Source of the DNA: an uncultured Actinomycetes bacterium
GTDB lineage: Bacteria; Actinomycetota; Actinomycetes; Nanopelagicales; Nanopelagicaceae
DNA: 37,872 nt
Direction of reading: 5' to 3'
NCBI GenBank assembly: GCA_903919375.1
Contig: CAIXHZ010000042.1
Span: forward strand, 1-37,872
Shown: positions 18,458 through 28,623 of the stretch, piece after piece
Numbering within the stretch: position 1 is the first letter of the stretch
Layout of the letters: each line of letters opens with the position of its first letter
Program-made: the position numbers and the translations under genes
The notes under the pieces: model-generated
Told to the model about the DNA's origin: nothing
Databases searched by the model: none
What the model saw: the letters and a program-made list of their open reading frames with translations, nothing else

Positions 18458-19336
18458 ATGAATGGTTTCCTCGTTATCGACAAGATCGGTGGCATGACTA
18501 GCCATGATGTCGTAGCGAAAATTCGCAAACGCTTTGGTACGAAGAAGGTGGGCCACGCCGGCACGCTCGACCCTATGGCAACCGGTGTTCTCGTCATCGG
18601 CCTAGGAAATGCCACCCGGCTTCTTCAATATGTTACCGATGGCACCAAGGCCTATCGCGGAACTATTCGCCTAGGAAGTGCCACGCATACCGATGATCGC
18701 GAAGGCGATGAAATTTTCCGAGGGAGCCCTGAAGTACTTTCTTCTATCTCTGATGATGAAATTCGAAGTGAATTAGCGAAGATGGTGGGCGTCATTAAGC
18801 AGCGCCCTAGTTCTGTATCGGCAATTAAGATCGATGGTAAGGCTGCTCACCAGCGCATCCGCGAAGGTGAAATCGTCGATATCCCGGAACGCGAAGTGAC
18901 GATCTCGGCAATCGACATCACCCGTATTGAGCGCACCTCAGATGCAATCGATATTGCTATTGAAGTTACCTGCTCGGCCGGAACTTATATTCGATCTATC
19001 GCTCGAGATTTGGGCGATCGACTGCATGTGGGAGGACATCTCACTTCACTTCGCCGCACGTTGGTATCGCCCTTCACATTGGATGAAGCAGCGCCATGGG
19101 AGAGCGCAGAGGCAATCGATACCGCCGCAGGGATCTCACGACTCTTTCCCTCGCGAAGACTAAATTTTGAGGAGATGCTCGAAATTTCACATGGCAGGTA
19201 TTTGGCCCCGAATGAGATGGCAGGCATCGTGATCGCGCTTACCCCGCACGGTGAATTCGCGGCCTTACTCGAAAATAAAGATATTTCTGGCAAGACCTTA
19301 GCTACGCCCTCACTTGTTTCTCCACAGAGCGCTTAA
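18458..19336 (+). CDS. truB: tRNA pseudouridine-55 synthase
   Basis: Makes the universally conserved pseudouridine 55 in the T-loop of tRNAs. The 292-residue protein has the catalytic motif GHAGTLDPMATG with the nucleophile Asp38. It also has RLLQYVTDGTKAYRG, the GTYIRSIARDLG segment and a C-terminal region close to the PUA-like tail seen in actinobacterial TruB. The start is ATG at 18458. A GATAAT hexamer lies nine bases upstream (18443-18448), which could be a -10 box, though no -35 is visible. Confidence 0.95.
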   Translation: MNGFLVIDKIGGMTSHDVVAKIRKRFGTKKVGHAGTLDPMATGVLVIGLGNATRLLQYVTDGTKAYRGTIRLGSATHTDDREGDEIFRGSPEVLSSISDDEIRSELAKMVGVIKQRPSSVSAIKIDGKAAHQRIREGEIVDIPEREVTISAIDITRIERTSDAIDIAIEVTCSAGTYIRSIARDLGDRLHVGGHLTSLRRTLVSPFTLDEAAPWESAEAIDTAAGISRLFPSRRLNFEEMLEISHGRYLAPNEMAGIVIALTPHGEFAALLENKDISGKTLATPSLVSPQSA

Positions 19337-19360
19337 CTGGATCTGTGAAAGAATAGCGAC

Positions 19361-20245
19361 ATGCGCAGAACGGTCATCATCGGAATTTTCGACGGCGTCC
19401 ATCGCGGGCATCAAGAATTAATCAGCCTGGCCAAGGAAAAGGGCCACGTCATTGCCCTTACCTTTGATCCACATCCCACTTCAATTGTTGCCCCAGAGCG
19501 CACGCCTTCGCAATTAGTTTCCGTAATCGATCGGGTTGCTCTCCTACAGAGTTATGGCGTTGACCAAGTTGTCGTTAAAGAATTCACGCGCGAATTTGCG
19601 GCGCTTTCGCCCGAAGAATTTATCTCCCAGGTTTTGGTGGGAGAGTTGAAAGTAACCGATGTGATCGTGGGGGAGAATTTCACCTTCGGGAATAAGGCTT
19701 CTGGCAACGTCGAGACGTTGCGAGCAAATGTCCATGGCTTACAGATTCAGATTGCGGAGCTGGAAGAGAATCGTGGAACAACAATCTCATCTACTCGCAT
19801 TCGACATTTAATTACCGATGGCGATATTGAACGCGCCGCTGACTTAATGACCCGCAATCACTACTTAGTCGGTCCTGTAGTTCATGGTGAAAAACGTGGG
19901 CGCACAATTGGATATCCCACTGCCAATATCGGACTTGACCCACTCGCCACTATTCCAGCCGATGGCATTTATGCCGGTTGGCTCTCGGTCGCTGGTGTGC
20001 GATGGGCGTCTGCAATTTCGATCGGTACCAATCCGACATTTCCGGGCGTGCGCGGCCGACAAGTGGAGGCCTACGCGCTGGATCAAATTGGCCTTGATCT
20101 ATATGACCAGATTGCCACAGTGGAGTTTGTTGCCCGATTACGTGACACTCTCAAATTCGATGGCCTCGACCCGCTCTTAACTCAGATGAAGAAAGATTGT
20201 GATCAGGCCCGTGACATTCTCAACCCAGCAAAGGAGCTCTCATGA
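19361..20245 (+). CDS. ribF: Bifunctional riboflavin kinase / FAD synthetase
   Basis: Converts riboflavin to FMN and then FAD. The 294-residue protein has the N-terminal nucleotidyltransferase domain (GIFDGVHRGHQE at residues 8-19, TFDPHP, and the SSTRIRHLI segment) and the C-terminal kinase domain (RGRTIGYPTANIG, GTNPTFPG). It is slightly shorter at the N-terminus than many actinobacterial RibF proteins. An in-frame TGA at 19346-19348 lies four codons upstream of the ATG, so the short N-terminus is real. The stop codon overlaps the ATG of the next gene (ATGA). Confidence 0.95.
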   Translation: MRRTVIIGIFDGVHRGHQELISLAKEKGHVIALTFDPHPTSIVAPERTPSQLVSVIDRVALLQSYGVDQVVVKEFTREFAALSPEEFISQVLVGELKVTDVIVGENFTFGNKASGNVETLRANVHGLQIQIAELEENRGTTISSTRIRHLITDGDIERAADLMTRNHYLVGPVVHGEKRGRTIGYPTANIGLDPLATIPADGIYAGWLSVAGVRWASAISIGTNPTFPGVRGRQVEAYALDQIGLDLYDQIATVEFVARLRDTLKFDGLDPLLTQMKKDCDQARDILNPAKELS

Positions 20246-20838
20246 ACGCTGATATGTGGTTCGACCCGATCTGTCCATTTGCATGGATTACTTCGCGCTG
20301 GTTGATCGAAGTCGAACGCGAGCGCAATCTCCAAGTTGATTGGAAAATTATGAGTCTGGCACATCTCAACAAAGATCGCGAAGTCGATGCGGCGCATCAA
20401 GATGCCTTCGGTAAGTCATGGTGGGCTACTCGCGTTGTTGTTGCAGCTAAAGCCGAACATGGCGCGGCAGCAGTGCTTCCGCTCTACACCGCAATCGGCA
20501 CTCGTATCCATAATCGCAAAGAGAAGCTATCGCGCGAACTCCTTGTTGCAGCGATTGCTGAAGCGGGATTGCCCGAAGATTTGATCGATGCATCCGAAGA
20601 TAGCAAGTGGGATGAAGCCATTATTAAGTCGCACGACAGTGCTATCGCACTCGTGGGTAGCGATGTCGGAACCCCTGTCATTGGCGTAGCTGGCGTTGGC
20701 TTCTTTGGACCAGTGATCTCACCTGCCCCTAAGGGGGAGGAGGCGGCCAAGCTCTGGGATGGCGTGCTGGCTCTGGCTCAATATCCAGGCTTCTTTGAAC
20801 TCAAGCGCTCGCGTACCGTTGGCCCAATTTTCGATTAA
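20242..20838 (+). CDS. Rv2466c-like mycothiol-dependent nitroreductase family protein (DsbA fold)
   Basis: Thioredoxin-fold protein of 198 residues closely resembling M. tuberculosis Rv2466c, a mycothiol-dependent reductase, from the FDPxCPxxWITSRW start through the VGxDVGTPxI segment to the FFELKRxRTxxPxFD end. As I remember it, Rv2466c has a CPWC active site. Here the site is CPFA (C11 to A14), so the second, resolving Cys is missing and only a monothiol mechanism would be possible. It overlaps ribF by ATGA. The mycoredoxin gene at 25670 points to mycothiol redox chemistry in this organism. Confidence 0.85.
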   Translation: MNADMWFDPICPFAWITSRWLIEVERERNLQVDWKIMSLAHLNKDREVDAAHQDAFGKSWWATRVVVAAKAEHGAAAVLPLYTAIGTRIHNRKEKLSRELLVAAIAEAGLPEDLIDASEDSKWDEAIIKSHDSAIALVGSDVGTPVIGVAGVGFFGPVISPAPKGEEAAKLWDGVLALAQYPGFFELKRSRTVGPIFD

Positions 20839-20857
20839 TTGCCCCCGCTGATACCCT
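20829..20857 (+). promoter_or_regulatory. Possible rpsO promoter
   Basis: TTTCGA (20829-20834), 17 bases, TACCCT (20852-20857). The -10 region TACCCTTTA is the same nine bases as in the putative rodZ-like gene promoter at 32893. Transcription would start near 20864, giving a leader of about 68 bases. Confidence 0.3.
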
Positions 20858-20931
20858 TTATCCACAAGCGAGAAATCGAGCCTTCGTGAATTACACCGAG
20901 GCCCTCGTGACAGTTAAAGGGAGTACCACTT

Positions 20932-21201
20932 ATGGCACTAAAGCCAGAAGAGAAGAAAGCAATCATCACTCAGTACGGAACTTCCGCAACTGACACGGGA
21001 AGTCCAGAAGCTCAGATCGCGTTGCTTTCACGCCGCATCGAGCAGATCACCGAACACTTGAAGACCAACAAGCATGACCACCACAACCGTCGTGGCCTGC
21101 TCCTCTTGGTAGGTAAGCGTCGTCGTATCTTGCAGTACCTCGCCAAGACAGATGTAACTCGTTACAGAGCGATTATCGAAAAGCTCGGTATTCGTCGCTA
21201 A
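20932..21201 (+). CDS. rpsO: 30S ribosomal protein S15
   Basis: Primary 16S rRNA-binding protein of the central domain. The 89-residue length and sequence are typical, with the [23 protein letters not shown] and KRRRILQYL motifs that contact rRNA helix 22. The start ATG has a clear AGGGAG Shine-Dalgarno sequence upstream. The 93-base gap before it holds a possible promoter and a leader of about 70 bases; S15 regulates its own leader in several bacteria, but I do not see a convincing known S15 site. pnp follows, as in most bacteria. Confidence 0.97.
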   Translation: MALKPEEKKAIITQYGTSATDTGSPEAQIALLSRRIEQITEHLKTNKHDHHNRRGLLLLVGKRRRILQYLAKTDVTRYRAIIEKLGIRR

Positions 21202-21252
21202 CTCTTTCGCGTTAGCTCGTTAAGCTACAAAGAAGATAGCAATAAGCAAAAC

Positions 21253-21356
21253 GAGAGCCTCGCGCATTTATTAGGAATTGGTCCTCGGTAGTGGTTTACG
21301 GATATGAGATCCGTGAACTTCGATCGAAGATCCATTTCTAGGTGTGCGGGGCTCTC
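21253..21356 (+). ncRNA. Structured pnp leader RNA (Actino-pnp-like)
   Basis: Bases 21253-21266 pair with 21343-21356 in an unbroken 14-bp stem (12 Watson-Crick and two G-U pairs), extendable by four more pairs to 21270/21339. The closed region contains three smaller hairpins: AGGA-TCCT (21273-21285), ACGGAT-ATGAG-ATCCGT (21298-21314) and the palindrome CTTCGATCGAAG (21318-21329). The stem ends 20 bases before the pnp ATG. The position agrees with the Actino-pnp RNA motif described upstream of actinobacterial PNPase genes, and its layout recalls the RNase III-processed pnp leader of E. coli. Structure is seen; the family assignment is inferred. Confidence 0.6.
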
Positions 21357-21376
21357 TTAAAGAAATGGAGAGACCT

Positions 21377-23590
21377 ATGGAAGGTCCAGATGTAAAAGTA
21401 GCCGTTGCAACAATTGATAACGGCAAGTTCGGAAAGCGCCAAATTCGTTTCGAAACCGGTCGCCTAGCACGTCAAGCTGCAGGAACTGCAGTCGTATATC
21501 TCGATGACGAGACCATGTTGCTTTCAGCAACAACCGCATCAAAGCAACCAAAAGACCACTTCGACTTCTTCCCACTTACTGTGGATGTAGAAGAGCGTAT
21601 GTATGCAGCAGGAAAGATTCCTGGCTCATTCTTCCGCCGCGAAGGTCGCCCATCCGAAGATGCAATTCTTACCTGCCGCTTGATCGACCGCCCATTGCGT
21701 CCATCATTCGTTAAGGGTCTTCGCAATGAAATTCAGATCGTTGTGACCGTTATGGCACTTCATCCTGATCACATGTACGACGTGCTTGCTATCAACGCTG
21801 CATCGATGTCGACTCAGCTTGCAGGTCTGCCATTCTCTGGTCCCATCGGTGGAGTGCGTGTTGCACTTATCGAAGGACAATGGGTTGCATTCCCTAACCA
21901 CTCAGATCTCGACAAGGCCGTATTTGATATGGTCGTTGCTGGTCGTATTGCTGGCGACGATGTTGCCATCATGATGGTGGAAGCAGAAGCTACCTCTAAG
22001 ACCATCGACCTCATCAAGGGTGGCGCTGCTACTCCTACAGAAGAGATCGTTGGCGAAGGACTTGAAGCATCAAAGAAGTTCATCCGCGCACTCTGTGAGG
22101 CACAGATGGAACTCGCGAAGGTTGCTGCAAAGCCAACTGGCGAATTCCCTGTCTTTTTGGATTACCAAGATGATGTCTACGCTGCTGTTGAAGCTGCCGC
22201 TAAAGATAAGCTTGCAAAGGCTTTGACCATTGCTGGCAAGCAAGAGCGCGAAACTGCTCTCGATGAGATCAACGCTCTCGTCACCGGCGAACTCGCAGAA
22301 TCATTTGCAGAGCGTGGCAAGGAAATCTCTGCCGCACTTCGCTCAGTCACCAAGAAGCTTGTTCGCCAACGTGTTCTTCGCGAGAAGGTACGTATCGATG
22401 GCCGTGGTCCACGCGATATTCGCGCGATCACTGCTGAGGTCGAAGTAATGCCTCGCGTTCACGGTTCTGCAATCTTCGAGCGCGGCGAGACCCAGATCCT
22501 TGGCGTCACCACACTCAATATGCTTAAGATGGAACAGCAGCTCGATACTTTGAGCCCTGAGACAAATAAGCGTTACATGCACAACTACAACTTCCCTCCT
22601 TACTCAGTAGGAGAGACCGGCCGCGTAGGTTCACCTAAGCGCCGCGAAATCGGACATGGTGCCCTCGCTGAGCGCGCACTTGTACCTGTACTCCCAACCC
22701 GCGAAGAGTTCCCGTACGCAATCCGTCAGGTCTCTGAAGCACTGGGTTCAAACGGCTCGACTTCTATGGGCTCTGTCTGTGCATCGACAATGTCGTTGCT
22801 CAACGCAGGTGTTCCACTCAAGGCTGCCGTTGCCGGTATCGCTATGGGTCTGATCTCAGATGAGGTTGATGGCAAGACAGAATATGTCGCTATCACCGAT
22901 ATTCTCGGAGCAGAAGATGCCTTCGGCGATATGGACTTCAAGGTTGCCGGAACAAAGGATTTCGTTACTGCACTTCAGCTCGATACCAAGCTTGATGGCA
23001 TTCCAGCTTCTGTCCTTGCGGGCGCACTGCTCCAAGCAAAAGAAGCTCGTATGACCATTCTTGGAATCATGAACCAAGCAATTGATGCACCAGATGAGAT
23101 GAGCTTGCTCGCTCCTCGCATCATTAGCGTCAAGGTTCCTGTCGATATGATCGGTGCCATCATCGGACCTAAGGGCAAGATGATTAATCAGATTCAAGAT
23201 GAAACTGGCGCAGATATCACCATTGAAGATGATGGAACTATCTACATCGGTGCACTCGAAGGTTCACAGGCAGAGGCTGCAAAGGCTCAGATCAATGCGA
23301 TCGCAAACCCTGTTGTCCCTAAGGTCGGAGAGCGCTTCAACGGTACCGTTGTAAAGCTCGCGACATTCGGTGCATTCATCTCACTCGTACCTGGCAAGGA
23401 TGGCTTGCTTCACGTTTCCCAGATCCGCAAGATGCATGGCGGAAAGCGCATTGAAAACCTCGAAGAGGTAATGAATGTGGGAGACAAGATTCAGGTTGAG
23501 ATCCAAGAGATCGATCCCAAGGGCAAGTTCTCACTCGTTGCAGTTGACGCAGATGGCAACATCTACGGCGCTGGAGATAGCGAGAAGTAG
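21377..23590 (+). CDS. pnp: Polyribonucleotide nucleotidyltransferase (PNPase)
   Basis: Phosphorolytic 3'-5' exoribonuclease. The 737-residue protein has two RNase PH domains (about 10-230 and 330-560, with [25 protein letters not shown] and [12 protein letters not shown]), a KH domain (about 590-650, [18 protein letters not shown]) and a C-terminal S1 domain (about 655-725). A GTG at 21344 would add 11 residues, but it lies within the leader stem. The ATG at 21377 has GGAG (21367-21370) six bases upstream and is chosen. Autogenous control through the leader is likely. Confidence 0.96.
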   Translation: MEGPDVKVAVATIDNGKFGKRQIRFETGRLARQAAGTAVVYLDDETMLLSATTASKQPKDHFDFFPLTVDVEERMYAAGKIPGSFFRREGRPSEDAILTCRLIDRPLRPSFVKGLRNEIQIVVTVMALHPDHMYDVLAINAASMSTQLAGLPFSGPIGGVRVALIEGQWVAFPNHSDLDKAVFDMVVAGRIAGDDVAIMMVEAEATSKTIDLIKGGAATPTEEIVGEGLEASKKFIRALCEAQMELAKVAAKPTGEFPVFLDYQDDVYAAVEAAAKDKLAKALTIAGKQERETALDEINALVTGELAESFAERGKEISAALRSVTKKLVRQRVLREKVRIDGRGPRDIRAITAEVEVMPRVHGSAIFERGETQILGVTTLNMLKMEQQLDTLSPETNKRYMHNYNFPPYSVGETGRVGSPKRREIGHGALAERALVPVLPTREEFPYAIRQVSEALGSNGSTSMGSVCASTMSLLNAGVPLKAAVAGIAMGLISDEVDGKTEYVAITDILGAEDAFGDMDFKVAGTKDFVTALQLDTKLDGIPASVLAGALLQAKEARMTILGIMNQAIDAPDEMSLLAPRIISVKVPVDMIGAIIGPKGKMINQIQDETGADITIEDDGTIYIGALEGSQAEAAKAQINAIANPVVPKVGERFNGTVVKLATFGAFISLVPGKDGLLHVSQIRKMHGGKRIENLEEVMNVGDKIQVEIQEIDPKGKFSLVAVDADGNIYGAGDSEK

Positions 23591-23597
23591 AAAGAGA

Positions 23598-25615
<2,018 letters not shown>

Positions 25616-25669
25616 TCTTTTCTTTTCGCAAACATTCACTACATTCACCATTTAAAAAAGGAGAGCACG

Positions 25670-25921
25670 ATGTCAACAATCACCATGTATGGAGCCGATT
25701 GGTGCGGCGATTGCCGCCGCTCAAAGCGATTCCTCGATGCTAATAACGTTGCTTACACCTATGTCGATGTTGAAACCGATCTCTCAGCTGCCGATAAAGT
25801 TATCGAAATCAACGGGGGAGCTAAGTCCATTCCTGTTATCACTTTCGAAGATGGAACTCATCTCACAGAGCCTTCCGATAATGACCTCAAGGCGAAGTTA
25901 GAGGCGCTAAAAGTTCTTTAA
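25670..25921 (+). CDS. Mycoredoxin / glutaredoxin-like protein
   Basis: Small thioredoxin-fold redox protein of 83 residues with the active site WCGDCRRSK (Cys at 12 and 15), the cis-proline segment KSIPVITF and the C-terminal LTEPSDNDL segment. This resembles actinobacterial mycoredoxins, which reduce mycothiol mixed disulfides. It has its own strong Shine-Dalgarno (AAGGAGAG) but the 54-base spacer shows no convincing promoter. It may be read through from dapB. The gene faces the convergent azlD gene, 17 bases away, with no terminator hairpin between them. Confidence 0.88.
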   Translation: MSTITMYGADWCGDCRRSKRFLDANNVAYTYVDVETDLSAADKVIEINGGAKSIPVITFEDGTHLTEPSDNDLKAKLEALKVL

Positions 25922-25938
25922 TTTCTCGAACCGTAGTT

Positions 25939-26250
25939 TTAGTGCCGGTACTTATAGACCAGTGCAGAGGTAAGCGCCGATCCCACAACCACAACCGGGA
26001 ACGGCGCTTTTGCAATGAGCGCAGCGATCGCAAAAGCCAAGCCAGCTAGGCGCTGATCAATAACGTACTTAGTTTTCTCCGTAATTGTCTGTACGGCCAC
26101 CAAGGCGCTCAGCAGCGCGATCGGAATAAAGTTGTTGATCTGTTGAATTCGGGGATGGCTCAGCCACGTCTGCGGAATTGATGAGCCAATATATTTCAAG
26201 CCAAATACGCCAATACTTGATCCAATGAGTGCAATCCATTGCGGGCTCAT
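25939..26250 (-). CDS. azlD: AzlD family branched-chain amino acid exporter subunit
   Basis: Small membrane protein (103 residues) of the AzlD family, the partner of AzlC in export of branched-chain amino acids (BrnE-like). It has about three or four hydrophobic segments, with the NNFIPIALLSALVAVQ region typical of the family and the final KAPFPVVVVGSALTSALVY segment. The frame is open upstream to 26364 inside azlC. The ATG at 26250 overlaps the azlC stop codon (ATGA) and starts the family N-terminus, so it is chosen. Together with azlC it forms the only minus-strand block of the window. Confidence 0.88.
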   Translation of the reverse strand: MSPQWIALIGSSIGVFGLKYIGSSIPQTWLSHPRIQQINNFIPIALLSALVAVQTITEKTKYVIDQRLAGLAFAIAALIAKAPFPVVVVGSALTSALVYKYRH

Positions 26251-26924
26251 CTGCGCCACCCCACAATTACCGCGATCAGCGCACACGAAATAATAGGAAC
26301 GCCCGCTGGTGCAAAGGGAATCAACGACAGTGAAAGTGCGATCGCAGCGCCGGCTACTGCCCACGTATCTTTTGCTTTAAGCCGCGGCCAGAGTAACCCA
26401 AGAAAGGCTGCAGGAACTGCGGCATCAAGGCCCCACGCAGATGGATTTCCGATTGCATGTGCGCCGAGTGCCCCAATAACAGTAAAGATATTCCAAAAGA
26501 GAAATACACCAAGTCCAGTCAGCCAGAATCCTTGGCGAGCTTGTTCAACGGAGCTTTGTGAAAGCGCAACACCCGTAGATTCATCGATAGTTACTTGTGC
26601 GCCGATTAATCGCTTCCAGCCGCGATGTTGCAAGATGGTAGCCATGCGTACGCCATAGAGAGCATTGCGCGTTCCGAGCATTGTCGATGTGGCAATGGCA
26701 CTTATGGCTGATCCGCCTGCGCCCATGACTCCCACAACTGCAAATTGAGATGCGCCAGAAAATGTTAATAGCGAAAGTAAGCACGCTTGCACAACGGTGA
26801 AGCGATCGGCCACAGCGGCGGCGCCAAAGGCGCTGCCATATGCCCCCACCGTCAGAGCAACACTGAGGGAGTCCCGCTGGACGGAGTTCATTTTGGGCAC
26901 TGACACGCCGATATTCTGCCCCAT
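26247..26924 (-). CDS. azlC: AzlC family branched-chain amino acid exporter
   Basis: Large subunit of the AzlCD/BrnFE-type exporter. The sequence from RDSLSVALTVGAYGSAFGAA onward has the AzlC signature, including LTFSGASQFAVVGVMGAGGS, the NALYGVRMA segment and about six or seven membrane segments. The start is uncertain: GTG at 26942, ATG at 26924 and ATG at 26891 are in frame, and none has a well-placed Shine-Dalgarno. ATG 26924 is used here, 225 residues. It is divergent from thyX, and the palindromic TATATA (26946-26951) between them could serve both directions. Confidence 0.85.
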   Translation of the reverse strand: MGQNIGVSVPKMNSVQRDSLSVALTVGAYGSAFGAAAVADRFTVVQACLLSLLTFSGASQFAVVGVMGAGGSAISAIATSTMLGTRNALYGVRMATILQHRGWKRLIGAQVTIDESTGVALSQSSVEQARQGFWLTGLGVFLFWNIFTVIGALGAHAIGNPSAWGLDAAVPAAFLGLLWPRLKAKDTWAVAGAAIALSLSLIPFAPAGVPIISCALIAVIVGWRR

Positions 26925-26949
26925 TCCTGAGAGTAACCGCACCGCTATA

Positions 26950-26955
26950 TAGGGT
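26950..26955 (+). promoter_or_regulatory. Putative thyX -10 box (leaderless type)
   Basis: TAGGGT fits TANNNT and ends exactly six bases before the thyX ATG at 26962, so the transcript would start at or next to the start codon. No good -35 element is seen at 17 bases. It overlaps the palindrome TATATA at 26946-26951, which could be the -10 of azlC on the other strand. Confidence 0.35.
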
Positions 26956-26961
26956 CGCCTT

Positions 26962-27714
26962 ATGAGTGAAGCACAGAACCAGAGCGCTCCAGCCGAGCAT
27001 TTCCCGATTCAATTCCGCGAAGATATGACCGTTGAACTTGTGAAGTCCTCGGCCAGTGACTCGGATGTTATCTGGGCAGCTCGGGTCTCAACGGCTGGCG
27101 AAACCTCGCTCGATGCAGTGGGCTCGGATGCTACTCGCGCAGAAGGCCTGATCAATTACTTGGCACGCGAACGCCATGGCTCGCCATTCGAGCATACGTC
27201 GATGACTTTCTTTATCTCTGCCCCCATCTTTGTCTTCCGTGAATTTATGCGCCATCGGATCGCTTCCTATAACGAAGAATCTGGTCGTTACCGCGAATTG
27301 CGTCCGGTCTTTTATGTTCCCAGCCGCGAGCGCAAATTAGTTCAAATTGGCAAAGCGGGCGCCTATACCTTTGTCGATGGCTCAACTGAGCAATATGACA
27401 TAACAGTGAAGGCGATCAAAGAGTCGTGCACCGTTGCTTATGAAAATTACACCAAAATGCTCGATGCTGGCGTTGCCCGTGAAGTTGCACGCGCAGTCCT
27501 TCCGGTTACTTTGTACTCATCGATGTATGTGACCATGAATGCCCGCGCACTCATGAATTTCCTCTCGCTGCGCACATCCCATGAGGGTTCCCATTTCCCC
27601 AGCTACCCACAACGCGAAATTGAGATGGTTGCCGAGCAGATGGAGGCTCATTTCGCGAAGTTGATGCCTATTACCTACGGGGCATTCCAAAAGTCTGGAC
27701 GGATTGCTCCTTAA
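26962..27714 (+). CDS. thyX: Flavin-dependent thymidylate synthase
   Basis: FAD-dependent enzyme that makes dTMP from dUMP with methylene-tetrahydrofolate and NADPH. The 250-residue protein has the ThyX motif RHRIASYNEESGRY (residues 97-110), preceded by RHGSPFEHTSMTFFI (about 71-85). The C-terminal FLSLRTSHEG segment is the nucleotide-binding loop. The start is the first ATG after the azlC/thyX divergent region, and a -10-like box lies six bases before it. dapA follows 18 bases after the stop codon, the normal actinobacterial neighbour. Confidence 0.96.
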   Translation: MSEAQNQSAPAEHFPIQFREDMTVELVKSSASDSDVIWAARVSTAGETSLDAVGSDATRAEGLINYLARERHGSPFEHTSMTFFISAPIFVFREFMRHRIASYNEESGRYRELRPVFYVPSRERKLVQIGKAGAYTFVDGSTEQYDITVKAIKESCTVAYENYTKMLDAGVAREVARAVLPVTLYSSMYVTMNARALMNFLSLRTSHEGSHFPSYPQREIEMVAEQMEAHFAKLMPITYGAFQKSGRIAP

Positions 27715-27720
27715 TCAGGG

Positions 27721-27726
27721 TAACCT
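27721..27726 (+). promoter_or_regulatory. Putative dapA -10 box (leaderless type)
   Basis: TAACCT ends six bases before the dapA ATG at 27733. No Shine-Dalgarno sequence precedes the ATG. No clear -35 element is seen in the end of thyX. Confidence 0.3.
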
Positions 27727-27732
27727 TCACCT

Positions 27733-28623
27733 ATGCATATTCACGCGCCATTCGGGCGAATGCTCACCGCCATGGTGACTCCCTTCAACAAAGATCTTTC
27801 TGTGGATTGGGCTGGAGTCGATCGACTCGCTCGCCACTTGGCTGATAATGGCCACGACGGCATCGTCGTCAACGGAACTACGGGCGAAGCTCCCACCACA
27901 AAGCCAGAGGAGAAAGACGAGATCATTCGCGTTGTTAAAGCAGCGGTGGGCGATCGGGTCAAAATTCTCGCCGGTGCAGGCGATAACGAAACTTCATTCT
28001 CAGTGGATCAAGCAAAGCGCGCTGAAAAAGCCGGCGCCGACGGCATTTTGATTGTTACTCCTTATTACAACAAGCCACCCCAAGAAGGAATCAAGGCTCA
28101 CTTCTTGGCAGTAGCCAACTCCACCGATCTTCCCGTCATGATGTATGACATTCCTGGTCGCTCTGGTGTTGAGATCGAGTCAGATACGATCGTAAGCCTC
28201 TTTGAGCACCCACAGATCGTTGCCCTCAAGGATGCCAAGGGAAATGTTGCAGCCACCTCATGGGTGATCAAGCGTTGCGGTATTCCGGTTTATTCTGGCG
28301 ATGACATTCTTAACTTGCCACTTCTCTCTGTTGGCGCCGTCGGCTTTGTCTCCGTCTGTGGCCATACTGTCGGCAACGAACTCAAAGCGATGCTCGATGC
28401 GTGGTTTGCCAATAATGCAGAGCGCGCCTGCGAAATTCACCAACAACTATTACCGGTATTCACCGGAACCTTCCGCACTCAAGGTGCGATATTGACTAAG
28501 GCTGCCATGAACCTCATGGGCCTACCTGGCGGTTTTACGCGTTTGCCACTTGTCGATGCCACCGAAGCGCAGATCGCGCAATTGCGGGAGGACCTTCAAC
28601 AAGGCGGAGTAAAACTTAACTAA
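27733..28623 (+). CDS. dapA: 4-hydroxy-tetrahydrodipicolinate synthase
   Basis: First enzyme of the diaminopimelate/lysine pathway, condensing pyruvate with aspartate semialdehyde. The 296-residue TIM-barrel protein has the GTTGEAPT motif (about 48-55), catalytic Tyr138 in MMYDIPGRSG and the Schiff-base Lys166 in ALKDAKG. The start is ATG at 27733. The stop codon overlaps the rnj ATG by one base (TAATG), so dapA and rnj are coupled, as in many actinobacteria. Confidence 0.97.
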   Translation: MHIHAPFGRMLTAMVTPFNKDLSVDWAGVDRLARHLADNGHDGIVVNGTTGEAPTTKPEEKDEIIRVVKAAVGDRVKILAGAGDNETSFSVDQAKRAEKAGADGILIVTPYYNKPPQEGIKAHFLAVANSTDLPVMMYDIPGRSGVEIESDTIVSLFEHPQIVALKDAKGNVAATSWVIKRCGIPVYSGDDILNLPLLSVGAVGFVSVCGHTVGNELKAMLDAWFANNAERACEIHQQLLPVFTGTFRTQGAILTKAAMNLMGLPGGFTRLPLVDATEAQIAQLREDLQQGGVKLN

